From the NCBI RefSeq assembly GCF_015550425.1, contig NZ_JADNAT010000009.1, positions 62,001-126,000 on the forward strand: DNA of 64,000 nt. The letters are read 5' to 3'. Positions 45,760-53,457 of the stretch are shown here, one piece after another (positions within the stretch are counted from its first letter, which is position 1; each line of letters starts with the position of its first letter). A program made the position numbers and the translations under genes. Below the pieces are notes generated by a model, which did no database searches, was not told the DNA's origin, and was given only the letters and a program-made list of their open reading frames with translations. The DNA comes from Clostridium sp. 1001275B_160808_H3 (lineage in GTDB: Bacteria > Bacillota > Clostridia > Clostridiales > Clostridiaceae).

Positions 45760-46746
45760 ATGAATAAAAAAAGAATAAGGAATATTTTCCTTGTTAATTT
45801 TATTTTGTTAATAAGTATATTTCTTTATGGATGTAAAAGTGAAATAGAAGAAGAAAATAAAGTTGATATACTAAATGGAGCAATTGCCATAGAAAATTCA
45901 GGGGAATACAAAATTTATAATTTAACAAATGATAAATATGAAAAAGTAGATACTGAATATATAATTACAGCTTATGATTTAGAAAGTGGTAATTTTATAT
46001 ATAATGAAAATGGTGAATATAAAATAAAATATCTAGGAAAAGAAGAAAGAATAGAAGACGGGAAGAAAGTCATTTCACCTAAGCTAGCACAAAATGGAGA
46101 ATATTTAGCTTATTTTTTAAAGGATGAATTCTTAGATTTAAAAATTAAAGATTTGTCTAAAAATAAGAATATATCAATTGATACTAAGGTTTCAATTTCA
46201 GGTGAGTTAGTTGACTGGCTAAATGAAAATACTTTAGTATATTATGGAATAAGTGAAGATAAAATTAATGGAATATTTACTTATAACATTAATAATAATG
46301 AAGAAAAGCTTTTATATAAATTAGATTTAGGATACGTTGAATTTTTAAAAGTTTTAGATAATGGAATAGTTTTTGTTCAAGAAAAAGAAGGAAAACAAAA
46401 GATATTAAAAGTTATAGACGAATCTGGGGAAGTTAATGAAGTAATAGAAGATGTTTTGGATGTTAGTGATGTTGAGTCTACTCCAGATGGTATATTCATA
46501 TTGGGTAAATTGGAAAATAATAGCTATTCATTATACAAGTATCATGATAAGAAAGCTAGGAGATTAGTGTATGATTTCCCAAAATTAATAAACTTAGAAA
46601 AAGGTCTTTCTAAAGATAAGGATGGTAATATAATCTTTGTTGGTGGTGAAGATGTTATAACAGAAAAAGTATATAGATGTACTAATGATGCTATAAGCAT
46701 AATTGATGGTGAGTCGGGAACATACAATTTTATAGAGTGTAGATAA
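45760..46746 (+). CDS. Putative lipoprotein, beta-propeller-like
   Basis: 328 residues. A lipoprotein signal peptide ends in LYGC with the acceptor Cys25. The mature part is a run of short beta-strand repeats (GEYKIYNLTNDKYEKV, GEYLAYFLKDEFLDLKIKDL, NTLVYYGISEDKINGIFTYN) that resemble a TolB/WD-like propeller. I do not recognise a specific family. Anchored outside the membrane by prediction; function unknown. Probably co-transcribed with dapF; terminator follows. Confidence 0.8.
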   Translation: MNKKRIRNIFLVNFILLISIFLYGCKSEIEEENKVDILNGAIAIENSGEYKIYNLTNDKYEKVDTEYIITAYDLESGNFIYNENGEYKIKYLGKEERIEDGKKVISPKLAQNGEYLAYFLKDEFLDLKIKDLSKNKNISIDTKVSISGELVDWLNENTLVYYGISEDKINGIFTYNINNNEEKLLYKLDLGYVEFLKVLDNGIVFVQEKEGKQKILKVIDESGEVNEVIEDVLDVSDVESTPDGIFILGKLENNSYSLYKYHDKKARRLVYDFPKLINLEKGLSKDKDGNIIFVGGEDVITEKVYRCTNDAISIIDGESGTYNFIECR

Positions 46747-46783
46747 AGATATTTATAATTTATTTTATAAATATCTTTTTTCT
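46745..46783 (+). terminator. Terminator after lipoprotein gene
   Basis: 14-bp arms AAAGATATTTATAA (46745-46758) and TTATAAATATCTTT (46765-46778) plus a T-rich tail. It overlaps the stop codon. Confidence 0.9.
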
Positions 46784-46842
46784 TTTAATTTTATATGTAT
46801 AATTTTAACTTTATTGGATATAAATTTAAATGGTGATGTTAT

Positions 46843-47622
46843 ATGAGTATTTTTGAATTTGACTTGGAGAAAGTTAATTTAGAAATAGCTAGAAAATTAA
46901 ATAAATTAAAAGCTATAGAAAATATATGTTTACCTATTATGATAAAGGAAGATAGAGTAATAGTACTAGCATCAAAGGAGATATTAGAAAATAAAGAGGA
47001 AATAGAGTTTTTGTTTAATAAAAAAATAAAAATTGTAAAATTAAGTGAAGACTTTATTAATGAACTAATTAAAAATATATTTTTAGGAGAACTAGAGGAG
47101 CTATTTGATGTATTATTACTTAAAGCAATAGAATTAAATGCATCAGATATTCATTTTGAACCCCATAGGGAAGATGTTTTCATAAGATTTAGAGTTGATG
47201 GTATATTAATAGGAGTTACAAAAATAAAAAATGCAGAATATCAAAAATTATTATCCAAAATAAAAGTATGTGGGAATATGGATATTACAGAAAAAAGAAG
47301 GCCTCAGGATGGTAAAAGTCTAATAAAAGTAAATGGAAAGAACTATGATTTAAGATTATCTACTATTCCGATAATCTATGGCGAAAAATTAGTAATTAGA
47401 ATCCTATATGGAGAAATATTTAATTATAATATTGATAGTTTAAATTTAAATACAAATCAAATAAAAAAAATAAAAAAGATACTTGGACTAAAAAATGGAT
47501 TAGTAATTATTAATGGCCCTACAGGAAGTGGAAAATCAAGCTCTCTATATTGTATCTTAAAAGAAATTAATAAAAAAGATATTAATATCACAACTTTAGA
47601 AGAACCAATAGTATCTAAATAA
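46843..47622 (+). pseudogene. GspE/PilB/ComGA-type secretion ATPase, 5' part, interrupted by the prophage
   Basis: 259 residues of a type II secretion/type IV pilus/competence ATPase. The N-terminal domain (ASDIHFEPHREDVFIRFRVDG, KVCGNMDITEKRRPQDGK) leads to Walker A G225-PTGSGK-S232. The frame then runs ITTLEEP and ends four residues later at a TAA close to the integrase gene. The Asp box, Walker B, HxH and zinc motifs are missing, so the product cannot hydrolyse ATP. The rest of the gene should lie beyond the right end of the prophage. Family relatives drive pilus or pseudopilus assembly. Excision would restore the frame. Confidence 0.9.
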
Positions 47623-47630
47623 CAATTATT
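47600..47630. other. attL region (host gene / phage junction)
   Basis: The conserved ATPase sequence TTLEEP ends at about 47608 and the integrase stop codon begins at 47631 on the minus strand, so the left attachment junction must lie in this short stretch. Large serine integrases use only a two-base crossover, so no long direct repeat is expected and the exact point cannot be fixed without attR. Confidence 0.7.
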
Positions 47631-49074
47631 AATTTATAAAAAGATTTTCCCCATCCCAAATACAATCACCAATAATTAGATTTATTAGGTTTTGTTTTTC
47701 TTCTAAGGTAATATTATAAAAATTCTTAATGAAGAAATTTTTAGCCTTTTCTCTATCTTTAAGCAAATTTTTATTATTAGCCTTGCTATTTATCAACAAT
47801 TGATGTTGTGTTAGCTCTGTATTAAGAATTTCAATTTCATTATTAAGTTCCTCAGCTCTACTTAGCATAGTTGAGGCTAAAGAATCAGAAGCTATACTAA
47901 TTTTATCTATTAGTCCCTTCAATAAATTCTCTTTATCTCTCATTTTCTTTTGTAAATTATTAATTATATTTGTTTCAAATTCTAAATTTTTTTTGCTAGA
48001 GTTCAAATCTTTAACAGATATTTTCTTTAGAGTTTCTAATATTTTATTTTCAGCTTCATCAACTTTAATAAATGGTAAACAGCTCTTTTTGCATTTGAAA
48101 TATAATGGACGTGTACCATCTTTTCTTTTATTTCCTAGTGAGATTATCATTGTAGAACCACAAGTTTTACAAGTGATTTTTTGAGCTAACCAAGTTTTCT
48201 CTGATATTCTAGGATATTTATGATGATTTTTTAAATTTAATTTTTCTTTTACATCAATCCATATATTAGAAGGTATTATACCTTTATGGTTACTTATAAC
48301 AGCAAGATTTACAGTCTTAGAGTCATTATTTTTATTATGTATATAAGTCATATAACCATTTCCGTTAGGCTCACCTATAACAGTATAACCGATAGATTCT
48401 AAATATCTATTAGAAGCTTCATCAGAGGCAATATAGATAGGCTTTTTTAGGCTTAATGATATACATCTCTCAGAGAGACCAAGTTCATTTGAAAGTTTTC
48501 TAACGCTTTTACCTTTATAGAATTGATTAAAGATATAATGAATTGTTTCAGTATCTTCAATTTCTAGATATTTACCATCTGATAAAGTAACAACTTTGCA
48601 TCCTAAAGGAGGGAAGCCACCTGTCCATCTTCCTTGTTTTGCTAGACTATACATTCCATCTATAGCTCTTCTTCTAATATTCTCTCTTTCCATTTCAGCT
48701 AATGAGGCTAATAAGGTCATCATCATTTTCCCAGAAGGGGTTCTAGGATCATAATTATCTTGTACACAGACTAAATCAATACCTTCTTTTTTTAACATTT
48801 CAAACGTAGTAAGAAAGTCTAATGTATTTCTAGCCATTCTATCGAGTTTGTAACATGCTATTACATTATAGTTATTTCTTTCTTCCATCATTTTTGTAAA
48901 TGCAGGTCTATTTATACTACCCCCACTAAAGCCATTATCCTCGTATACAGTAAACTCACAGTTCTCTTTATTAAAATAATTTTTAATAATTTCAAGTTGA
49001 GCTTCTATAGAGATAGAGCTATCATCTCCTTTTACTGATTTTCTTAAATAAGCTGCAATTTTCAAATTAATCAC
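47629..49074 (-). CDS. int: Large serine recombinase (phage integrase)
   Basis: 481 residues. Resolvase domain with catalytic S13 in AAYLRKSVKGDDSSIS, then YKLDRMARN and SLAEMERENIRRR; recombinase domain (about 155-270); zinc ribbon with CKTCGSTM and a second Cys pair in FKCKKSC; coiled coil (about 360-430) that controls direction in this family; short C-terminal tail. It performs site-specific integration between attP and a host attB, here inside the ATPase gene. It sits at the very left end of the prophage, minus strand, and its start overlaps the SAP-domain gene by 4 bases. Confidence 0.96.
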   Translation of the reverse strand: MINLKIAAYLRKSVKGDDSSISIEAQLEIIKNYFNKENCEFTVYEDNGFSGGSINRPAFTKMMEERNNYNVIACYKLDRMARNTLDFLTTFEMLKKEGIDLVCVQDNYDPRTPSGKMMMTLLASLAEMERENIRRRAIDGMYSLAKQGRWTGGFPPLGCKVVTLSDGKYLEIEDTETIHYIFNQFYKGKSVRKLSNELGLSERCISLSLKKPIYIASDEASNRYLESIGYTVIGEPNGNGYMTYIHNKNNDSKTVNLAVISNHKGIIPSNIWIDVKEKLNLKNHHKYPRISEKTWLAQKITCKTCGSTMIISLGNKRKDGTRPLYFKCKKSCLPFIKVDEAENKILETLKKISVKDLNSSKKNLEFETNIINNLQKKMRDKENLLKGLIDKISIASDSLASTMLSRAEELNNEIEILNTELTQHQLLINSKANNKNLLKDREKAKNFFIKNFYNITLEEKQNLINLIIGDCIWDGENLFIN

Positions 49075-50093
49075 TCCTTTAGAATATCGATAAGATTTTT
49101 ATTGGGAGTTTGTATATATTTTTTATAAGCATTTAAATTTATTTCATCATTTTCTATTAAATCATTTACTAGAAGTTTAAATGTATCTATAGAAAAATAA
49201 GAAAAAGGAAGTTGCTTTAAAAATGCACAATCATTTATTAAATCATCAGAATAGAAGTCTTTCAATTTTAATATTCTATCAATTATTCCTGGAGCTGAAC
49301 CTATATCTTCAAATTTATAAAGCATATTATTATTTTTTAATCCACTTAAATCATAATAAAGTACAGATAAAAGAAAAGATAAAGATTCTTTAGGTTTATT
49401 TTCCTTAATTAATATTTCATACATATTTAATATATTATTTCTTACAAGGCCCCAATTCTTTTCAGATACATATTGAATATTTCTATCATTGAATATTCCC
49501 CAAGCTATATCATAGAAGCTTGTATCAAATTTTAGCTGTCTCTTTTTGTTAACATATTCATCTAAAGATATCATCCAGTTAGGATTTTTATGCATTTCAA
49601 TAAAATCATAATTTTTATTAATAAAAGCTTTTCCTTTTTCAGATAAAACATAACCAGTAAAATTATTTTGTATTTTTTTTAAAGATTCTTCGGAAATGTT
49701 ATTTAAAATACGCTCAATTAGACAAGATTTATTTCCGGTTTTAGGTAAATTATTGTCACTTAAAATTTGTTTCAGTTCTGATACTTTAAAATTAACAAAT
49801 AATGAATCCAAATCAGGTTTTTCTAGATAACCATTAGAGATCATTTCTTTGTGAAATTGTGAAGGATTTGCTATATCCAACTCATATTTCATATAACTAG
49901 GATATGTATTCGATAGTCCTACAGAATAGCCTTTTTGTGCCCAGTTTAAAAATACAGAAATGGTTTTTAATTTTTTATAGTCATTATAACTATAATGTTT
50001 GATTTCATTAGTTAGTGATTTAATAGAAGATATGTTATCATCTATATTTGAATTAATTTTCTTTTTTCTTTTAAAAAAATCTAAAAAGCCCAT
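49071..50093 (-). CDS. SAP-domain protein in the lysogeny module
   Basis: 340 residues. N-terminus MGFLDFFKRKKK is basic. A SAP motif, a small nucleic-acid-binding helix pair, is seen at about 103-135 (FKVSELKQILSDNNLPKTG, then LIERIL). The remainder is helical, with no named family. It overlaps the integrase start by 4 bases and shares its strand with the repressor, so it is expected to be expressed in the lysogen. Related SAP proteins occur at this position in other Firmicutes prophages. A role in lysogeny, DNA protection or exclusion is unproven. Confidence 0.75.
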   Translation of the reverse strand: MGFLDFFKRKKKINSNIDDNISSIKSLTNEIKHYSYNDYKKLKTISVFLNWAQKGYSVGLSNTYPSYMKYELDIANPSQFHKEMISNGYLEKPDLDSLFVNFKVSELKQILSDNNLPKTGNKSCLIERILNNISEESLKKIQNNFTGYVLSEKGKAFINKNYDFIEMHKNPNWMISLDEYVNKKRQLKFDTSFYDIAWGIFNDRNIQYVSEKNWGLVRNNILNMYEILIKENKPKESLSFLLSVLYYDLSGLKNNNMLYKFEDIGSAPGIIDRILKLKDFYSDDLINDCAFLKQLPFSYFSIDTFKLLVNDLIENDEINLNAYKKYIQTPNKNLIDILKE

Positions 50094-50168
50094 AATAAAC
50101 CTCCTTGACGAATATACGTTCTGTTCAGTGTAAAGAATTTTTCAGTAAGAATATCAGTGTTAAATATT

Positions 50169-50627
50169 TTAAAAACTTATAACATTTAATGGTTCAAACG
50201 TTAGTAGGTGAGTTTTACTAACATAATAAACCCCATATTTATTTTTATAATGCTCAATAGATTGAATTAGAAAATCATTTGTTACATTTAAATTTTCAGC
50301 TAAATCGTATATATTATCTATTCCGGATAGAATAGCATCTATTATTTTATCTAGAGATACTAGATTTTCATAACTCCATCTACGAGCAGTTAATTCTTGT
50401 TTTATATTATTTATATTACTTTGGTCAGTTATATCTCCAACATTGAGTTTAAAGTGTCCCAACTCTTCATATAAGACACAAAGCTTCTCACGTTCATTAA
50501 CCCTATTATTTATAATAATTAAATTACCTATGCACTTGCCAAAAGGCTTATCTATACCAAGATCACTTTCTATAACTTTAATTCCGTTAATATGTGCAAA
50601 AGATAATAAATTCTCATAATTACTCAT
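50169..50627 (-). CDS. ImmA/IrrE family metallopeptidase-like protein
   Basis: 152 residues, the small phage form. The active-site helix reads LYEELGHFKL: the usual HExxH has Glu in place of the first His (EELGH), a variant common in phage ImmA-like proteins, so classical zinc binding is doubtful. In ICEBs1, ImmA cleaves the repressor ImmR to trigger induction. Here it lies 26 bases downstream of the CI-like repressor gene, consistent with a repressor-antagonist pair. Expression as part of the leftward lysogenic transcript is likely. Confidence 0.85.
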   Translation of the reverse strand: MSNYENLLSFAHINGIKVIESDLGIDKPFGKCIGNLIIINNRVNEREKLCVLYEELGHFKLNVGDITDQSNINNIKQELTARRWSYENLVSLDKIIDAILSGIDNIYDLAENLNVTNDFLIQSIEHYKNKYGVYYVSKTHLLTFEPLNVISF

Positions 50628-50653
50628 CTGTACTCCATATTTAATTTTATATA

Positions 50654-51205
50654 TTAATATTTGTCTAAATTATTTAAGATTTCATTTATTTTTTTATTGA
50701 CGATAGCCTTTTCTTCAGTGGTAAGGTTATCATCGTGACAAGCTATAGGCATTAAATGTTCTTTCTCTTTTTCTTCCCATATTTGCTTTTCTTTCTTAGA
50801 AAGATCAATAGTTTTTATATCTTCTATATATTTTGGGGTTTCAATTAAATCATTACTATATTCTATTAACTTAGATTTTCCACTTGTATTAAGCGTGTTG
50901 AAATTTTTTAATAATAGTACTTCACTTTCAGATAAAGTTGGTTTTTCAATAATAAATTGTTTTTCCTTAGGCACTTCATAGCCCATTAACCATGTTTCAT
51001 TTATATTTAATGCCATTCCTAACATTGAAAGCTTTTCTTGACCTGGTTTTACTTTTCCAGATAAATATTGGCTTATATCAGATTTATTAATTTTAACATT
51101 ATATTTTTCACAAAATGGTTTTACCATCTCCAATAAATCTACTTGTCTTAAATTTCTTTCTTTCATAATTTGGTTTAATCTAGTTGATGTATTTTCATTA
51201 TTCAT
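50654..51205 (-). CDS. CI-like phage repressor (XRE family)
   Basis: 183 residues. N-terminal helix-turn-helix (about 8-70: LNQIMKERNLRQVDLLEMV, ISQYLSGKVKPGQEKLSMLGMALNI), then an acidic helical C-terminal region with no LexA-type Ser/Lys peptidase, so self-cleavage is not expected. It probably binds the GTTCAA-N4-TTGAAC sites in the adjacent control region and keeps lytic genes off. The ImmA-like gene downstream may inactivate it. Start ATG follows AAAGGACGG on the minus strand. Confidence 0.9.
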   Translation of the reverse strand: MNNENTSTRLNQIMKERNLRQVDLLEMVKPFCEKYNVKINKSDISQYLSGKVKPGQEKLSMLGMALNINETWLMGYEVPKEKQFIIEKPTLSESEVLLLKNFNTLNTSGKSKLIEYSNDLIETPKYIEDIKTIDLSKKEKQIWEEKEKEHLMPIACHDDNLTTEEKAIVNKKINEILNNLDKY

Positions 51206-51226
51206 AACAACCGTCCTTTCAATAAT

Positions 51227-51255
51227 ATAGTATATTATTTTGAATAAAAGTTCAA
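51227..51255 (-). promoter_or_regulatory. Leftward lysogenic promoter
   Basis: On the minus strand: TTGAAC (51255-51250), 17-base spacer, TACTAT (51232-51227). The -35 box coincides with a GTTCAA half-operator, so the repressor could control its own promoter. Confidence 0.65.
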
Positions 51256-51295
51256 TACCTTAAACAAAAAAGTTAAAAAAATTGAACGAAAAGTA

Positions 51296-51324
51296 TTGAC
51301 AAGAAAAATATGGCATAGTATTAT
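51296..51324 (+). promoter_or_regulatory. Rightward early lytic promoter
   Basis: TTGACA (51296-51301), 17-base spacer, TATTAT (51319-51324). A full operator lies at the predicted start point (51331-51346). Confidence 0.8.
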
Positions 51325-51330
51325 CGAGTT

Positions 51331-51346
51331 GTTCAATAAATTGAAC
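51331..51346. promoter_or_regulatory. Repressor operator O1
   Basis: Perfect palindrome GTTCAATAAATTGAAC directly downstream of the rightward -10 box. Half-sites GTTCAA (51250) and TTGAAC (51282) flank the region. Confidence 0.8.
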
Positions 51347-51366
51347 TTGGGGCAGGAGGTGATATC

Positions 51367-51585
51367 ATGGCTTTTAATTATGATAAATTAAGGGGGAAAA
51401 TAGTAGAAAAATTTGGTACTCAAGGAAATCTAGCAAGAGCATTAGGGGTTTCAGAGAGAACATTATCTTTAAAATTAAATAATAAAATATTTTTTTCACA
51501 GGATGAAATAACTAAAATTTCTCAACTATTAAATATAACCTTAGAGGAAATACAAGATTATTTTTTTAAACAAAAAGTTCAATAA
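51367..51585 (+). CDS. Cro-like regulator (DUF739 / XRE family)
   Basis: 72 residues, a single helix-turn-helix domain (GKIVEKFGTQGNLARALGVSERTLSLKLN). It is the first rightward gene, after the early promoter and operator O1, with ribosome site GGAGGTGAT. By position and size it is the Cro counterpart to the CI-like repressor and may bind the same operators, one of which (51577-51592) covers its own stop codon. Confidence 0.88.
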   Translation: MAFNYDKLRGKIVEKFGTQGNLARALGVSERTLSLKLNNKIFFSQDEITKISQLLNITLEEIQDYFFKQKVQ

Positions 51586-51592
51586 TTTGAAC
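51577..51592. promoter_or_regulatory. Repressor operator O2
   Basis: GTTCAATAATTTGAAC: same arms GTTCAA and TTGAAC with a four-base centre as O1. It covers the end of the Cro-like gene and the gap before the antirepressor. Confidence 0.72.
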
Positions 51593-51617
51593 GAGTGATT
51601 TAAGGAGGAGTTAAAAA

Positions 51618-52397
51618 ATGAATAACTTAATGGTTTTTGAAAATCACAATGTAGAAGTATTTGAATGGGATGGACAAATTTTATTTAATACAAAACATGT
51701 AGCAGAGTGTTTGGATATAGCAGATGTTAATAGTAGTATAAGAGCTTTTAATGGTAAACAAGTTAAAAAACTTAAAAATTCAGATGTGCATGACATGCAT
51801 ATCCGAAAATTAAATAATGCTGGAGAAAACTTTTTAACAGAAAGCGGGGTGTACAAGCTAATATTTAAATCTAAAAAGAAAGAAGCTGAAAAGTTTCAAG
51901 ATTGGGTTACTGATGAAGTGTTACCAACTATAAGAAATAATGGAGCTTATATGACAGAGAATACTTTAGAAAAGGCTCTTACAAGTCCAGATTTTCTTAT
52001 ACAATTAGCAACTAGCCTTAAAGAAGAGCAAGAAAAAAGAAGGTTACTTGAAGAAGAAAAGAAAGTTAATGCTCCAAAAGTAATATTTGCAGATGCAGTT
52101 AGTACAAGCAGTTCTTCAATTTTAGTAGGAGAACTTGCTAAGTTATTGAAACAAAATGGCGTTGATACAGGTCAGAATAAACTGTTCTCATGGCTCAGAA
52201 ATAATGGCTATTTAATCAAAAGAAAGGGTACTGACTATAATATGCCAACACAAAGGGCAATGGATCAAGGATTATTTGAAATAAAAGAAACACCAATAGT
52301 ACATTCTGATGGACATATTACAGTTAGTAAAACCACAAAGGTTACAGGAAAAGGACAGCAATATTTTATTAATAAGTTTATAAATAGTGTGTATTAA
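51618..52397 (+). CDS. Phage antirepressor (BRO-N / KilAC)
   Basis: 259 residues. BRO-N domain (about 1-115: VEVFEWDGQILFNTKHVAECLDI, LTESGVYKLIFKSKKKEAEKFQDWVTDEVLPTIRNNGAYM) plus a C-terminal KilAC/ANT domain (about 140-255: LAKLLKQNGVDTGQNKLFSWLRNNGYLIKRKG). Such proteins counter the phage repressor or act on host DNA. It is the second rightward gene, with ribosome site AAGGAGGAG. Confidence 0.92.
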   Translation: MNNLMVFENHNVEVFEWDGQILFNTKHVAECLDIADVNSSIRAFNGKQVKKLKNSDVHDMHIRKLNNAGENFLTESGVYKLIFKSKKKEAEKFQDWVTDEVLPTIRNNGAYMTENTLEKALTSPDFLIQLATSLKEEQEKRRLLEEEKKVNAPKVIFADAVSTSSSSILVGELAKLLKQNGVDTGQNKLFSWLRNNGYLIKRKGTDYNMPTQRAMDQGLFEIKETPIVHSDGHITVSKTTKVTGKGQQYFINKFINSVY

Positions 52398-52411
52398 GGA
52401 GGAGATTTGTA

Positions 52412-52570
52412 GTGGAAAAGAAGAGAAGAGTTAAAAAGGATTTTAATGTAATAATAGTAGATCCAGAAAAAATTAGTGAAAGATTAACAAGAGTAATAAG
52501 TGACTATTTTAATAATACGGTAATAGAGCCAAAAAAATTAGAAGAAATATCATTAAAGAGGTGTGAGTAA
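52412..52570 (+). CDS. Small phage protein, 52 residues
   Basis: GTG start at 52412, seven bases after AAGGAGGAG. The protein begins with KKRRVKKDFNVIIVDP, is basic then helical, and has no recognised family. Its stop overlaps the next start (TAATG), supporting real translation. Confidence 0.6.
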   Translation: MEKKRRVKKDFNVIIVDPEKISERLTRVISDYFNNTVIEPKKLEEISLKRCE

Positions 52571-52749
52571 TGAAATCATTGTTAGATAGATTTAAAGAGA
52601 TATATGAAGAAGGAACAGATTTACATGTAGTATGGAGCTATATAACTAAGACTGGGAATTTAACAGTAGGAATAGCTAATAAGGACGGTAAAGAGTTGTT
52701 CCAGCTTAATGTTAGAGAATATCCAAATGGAGAGGTTTATTGGTATTAA
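52570..52749 (+). CDS. Small phage protein, 59 residues
   Basis: ATG at 52570 shares its A with the previous stop; AGGTG lies upstream. It contains DLHVVWSYITKTGNLTVGIANKDGKELFQLNVREYPNGEVYWY, a compact beta-rich domain. Family not recognised. Confidence 0.65.
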   Translation: MKSLLDRFKEIYEEGTDLHVVWSYITKTGNLTVGIANKDGKELFQLNVREYPNGEVYWY

Positions 52750-52770
52750 AAATTGAATAGGAGGATTATC

Positions 52771-52956
52771 ATGTTACTTCAATACTTAACAGAACTAAAA
52801 GATAGCTTATCAAAAGACGATTTCTATTCATTTATGAGAGATGTAACAAACGATATTAAAGCAAATAGAATTGCTTTTAATAAAAGGACAAACCAAGAAG
52901 AGTTTAAAAATATATGTGAAATATTGAAAGTGGTTTTAGTAAGGTGTGAAAATTAA
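52771..52956 (+). CDS. Small phage protein, 61 residues
   Basis: ATG 52771 follows AGGAGGATTATC; an in-frame TTG at 52753 precedes the ribosome site and is rejected. Helical, MLLQYLTELKDSLSKDDFYSFM onwards. No family recognised. Early region, between small genes and the recombination module. Confidence 0.65.
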   Translation: MLLQYLTELKDSLSKDDFYSFMRDVTNDIKANRIAFNKRTNQEEFKNICEILKVVLVRCEN

Positions 52957-53004
52957 AAAATCACAATGTCTAAATAGTAATGAAATTAGGGAGGAGTATA
53001 AAAC

Positions 53005-53280
53005 ATGGGAAAACTTATACAAGAATTTCTTGAAAGGGAAAAGGCACTAGAACTAGCAAAAGAAGTTGAGAAAGTCAAAGCGGATATGACTAATCAATTA
53101 AATGTAAAAGCGGTTACAAGACTAGTAGAGGAACAATATAAAAAAGCTCAATCCCCAGCGACCAAACAAGGGAAAGAGCATAACAAAACATTCAATGACA
53201 TTATACCACTAGGTACGGATATAGACAATAATCAAGTTTATATATTAGAAACTGGTGAAGTATTAAAGGATTTAATTTAG
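53005..53280 (+). CDS. Small phage protein, 91 residues
   Basis: ATG after GGGAGGAG. The N-terminal half is a coiled coil (EFLEREKALELAKEVEKVKADM); the C-terminal half ends IPLGTDIDNNQVYILETGEVLKDLI. No family recognised. It lies upstream of the YqaJ-RecT pair and may be transcribed with it. Confidence 0.7.
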   Translation: MGKLIQEFLEREKALELAKEVEKVKADMTNQLNVKAVTRLVEEQYKKAQSPATKQGKEHNKTFNDIIPLGTDIDNNQVYILETGEVLKDLI

Positions 53281-53289
53281 GAGGTAGTT

Positions 53290-53457
53290 ATGAGTGTTTT
53301 AGAAGTATTAATTAACTCTATAAATGCACAAATAGAAGAGTTAAATAAAGCTGATCTTAAGATATATGACAGAGATAATGTAGATTGGCACATTACAAAA
53401 ATTGAATATGATGGCATGGATAATAGATTGTATTTTGATACAAAGGAGGATAAGTAA
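53290..53457 (+). CDS. Small phage protein, 55 residues
   Basis: ATG at 53290, nine bases after the previous stop, with GGAGG overlapping that stop. It is acidic, MSVLEVLINSINAQIEELNKA onwards. Its last codons contain the ribosome site AAGGAGG of the YqaJ gene, and the stop is one base before the YqaJ ATG. Confidence 0.65.
   Translation: MSVLEVLINSINAQIEELNKADLKIYDRDNVDWHITKIEYDGMDNRLYFDTKEDK

Noticed and set aside
47600..49080. Integrase as an IS607-type or CRISPR-associated recombinase
   Set aside because: Length, zinc ribbon and coiled coil fit a large phage serine integrase next to lysogeny genes.
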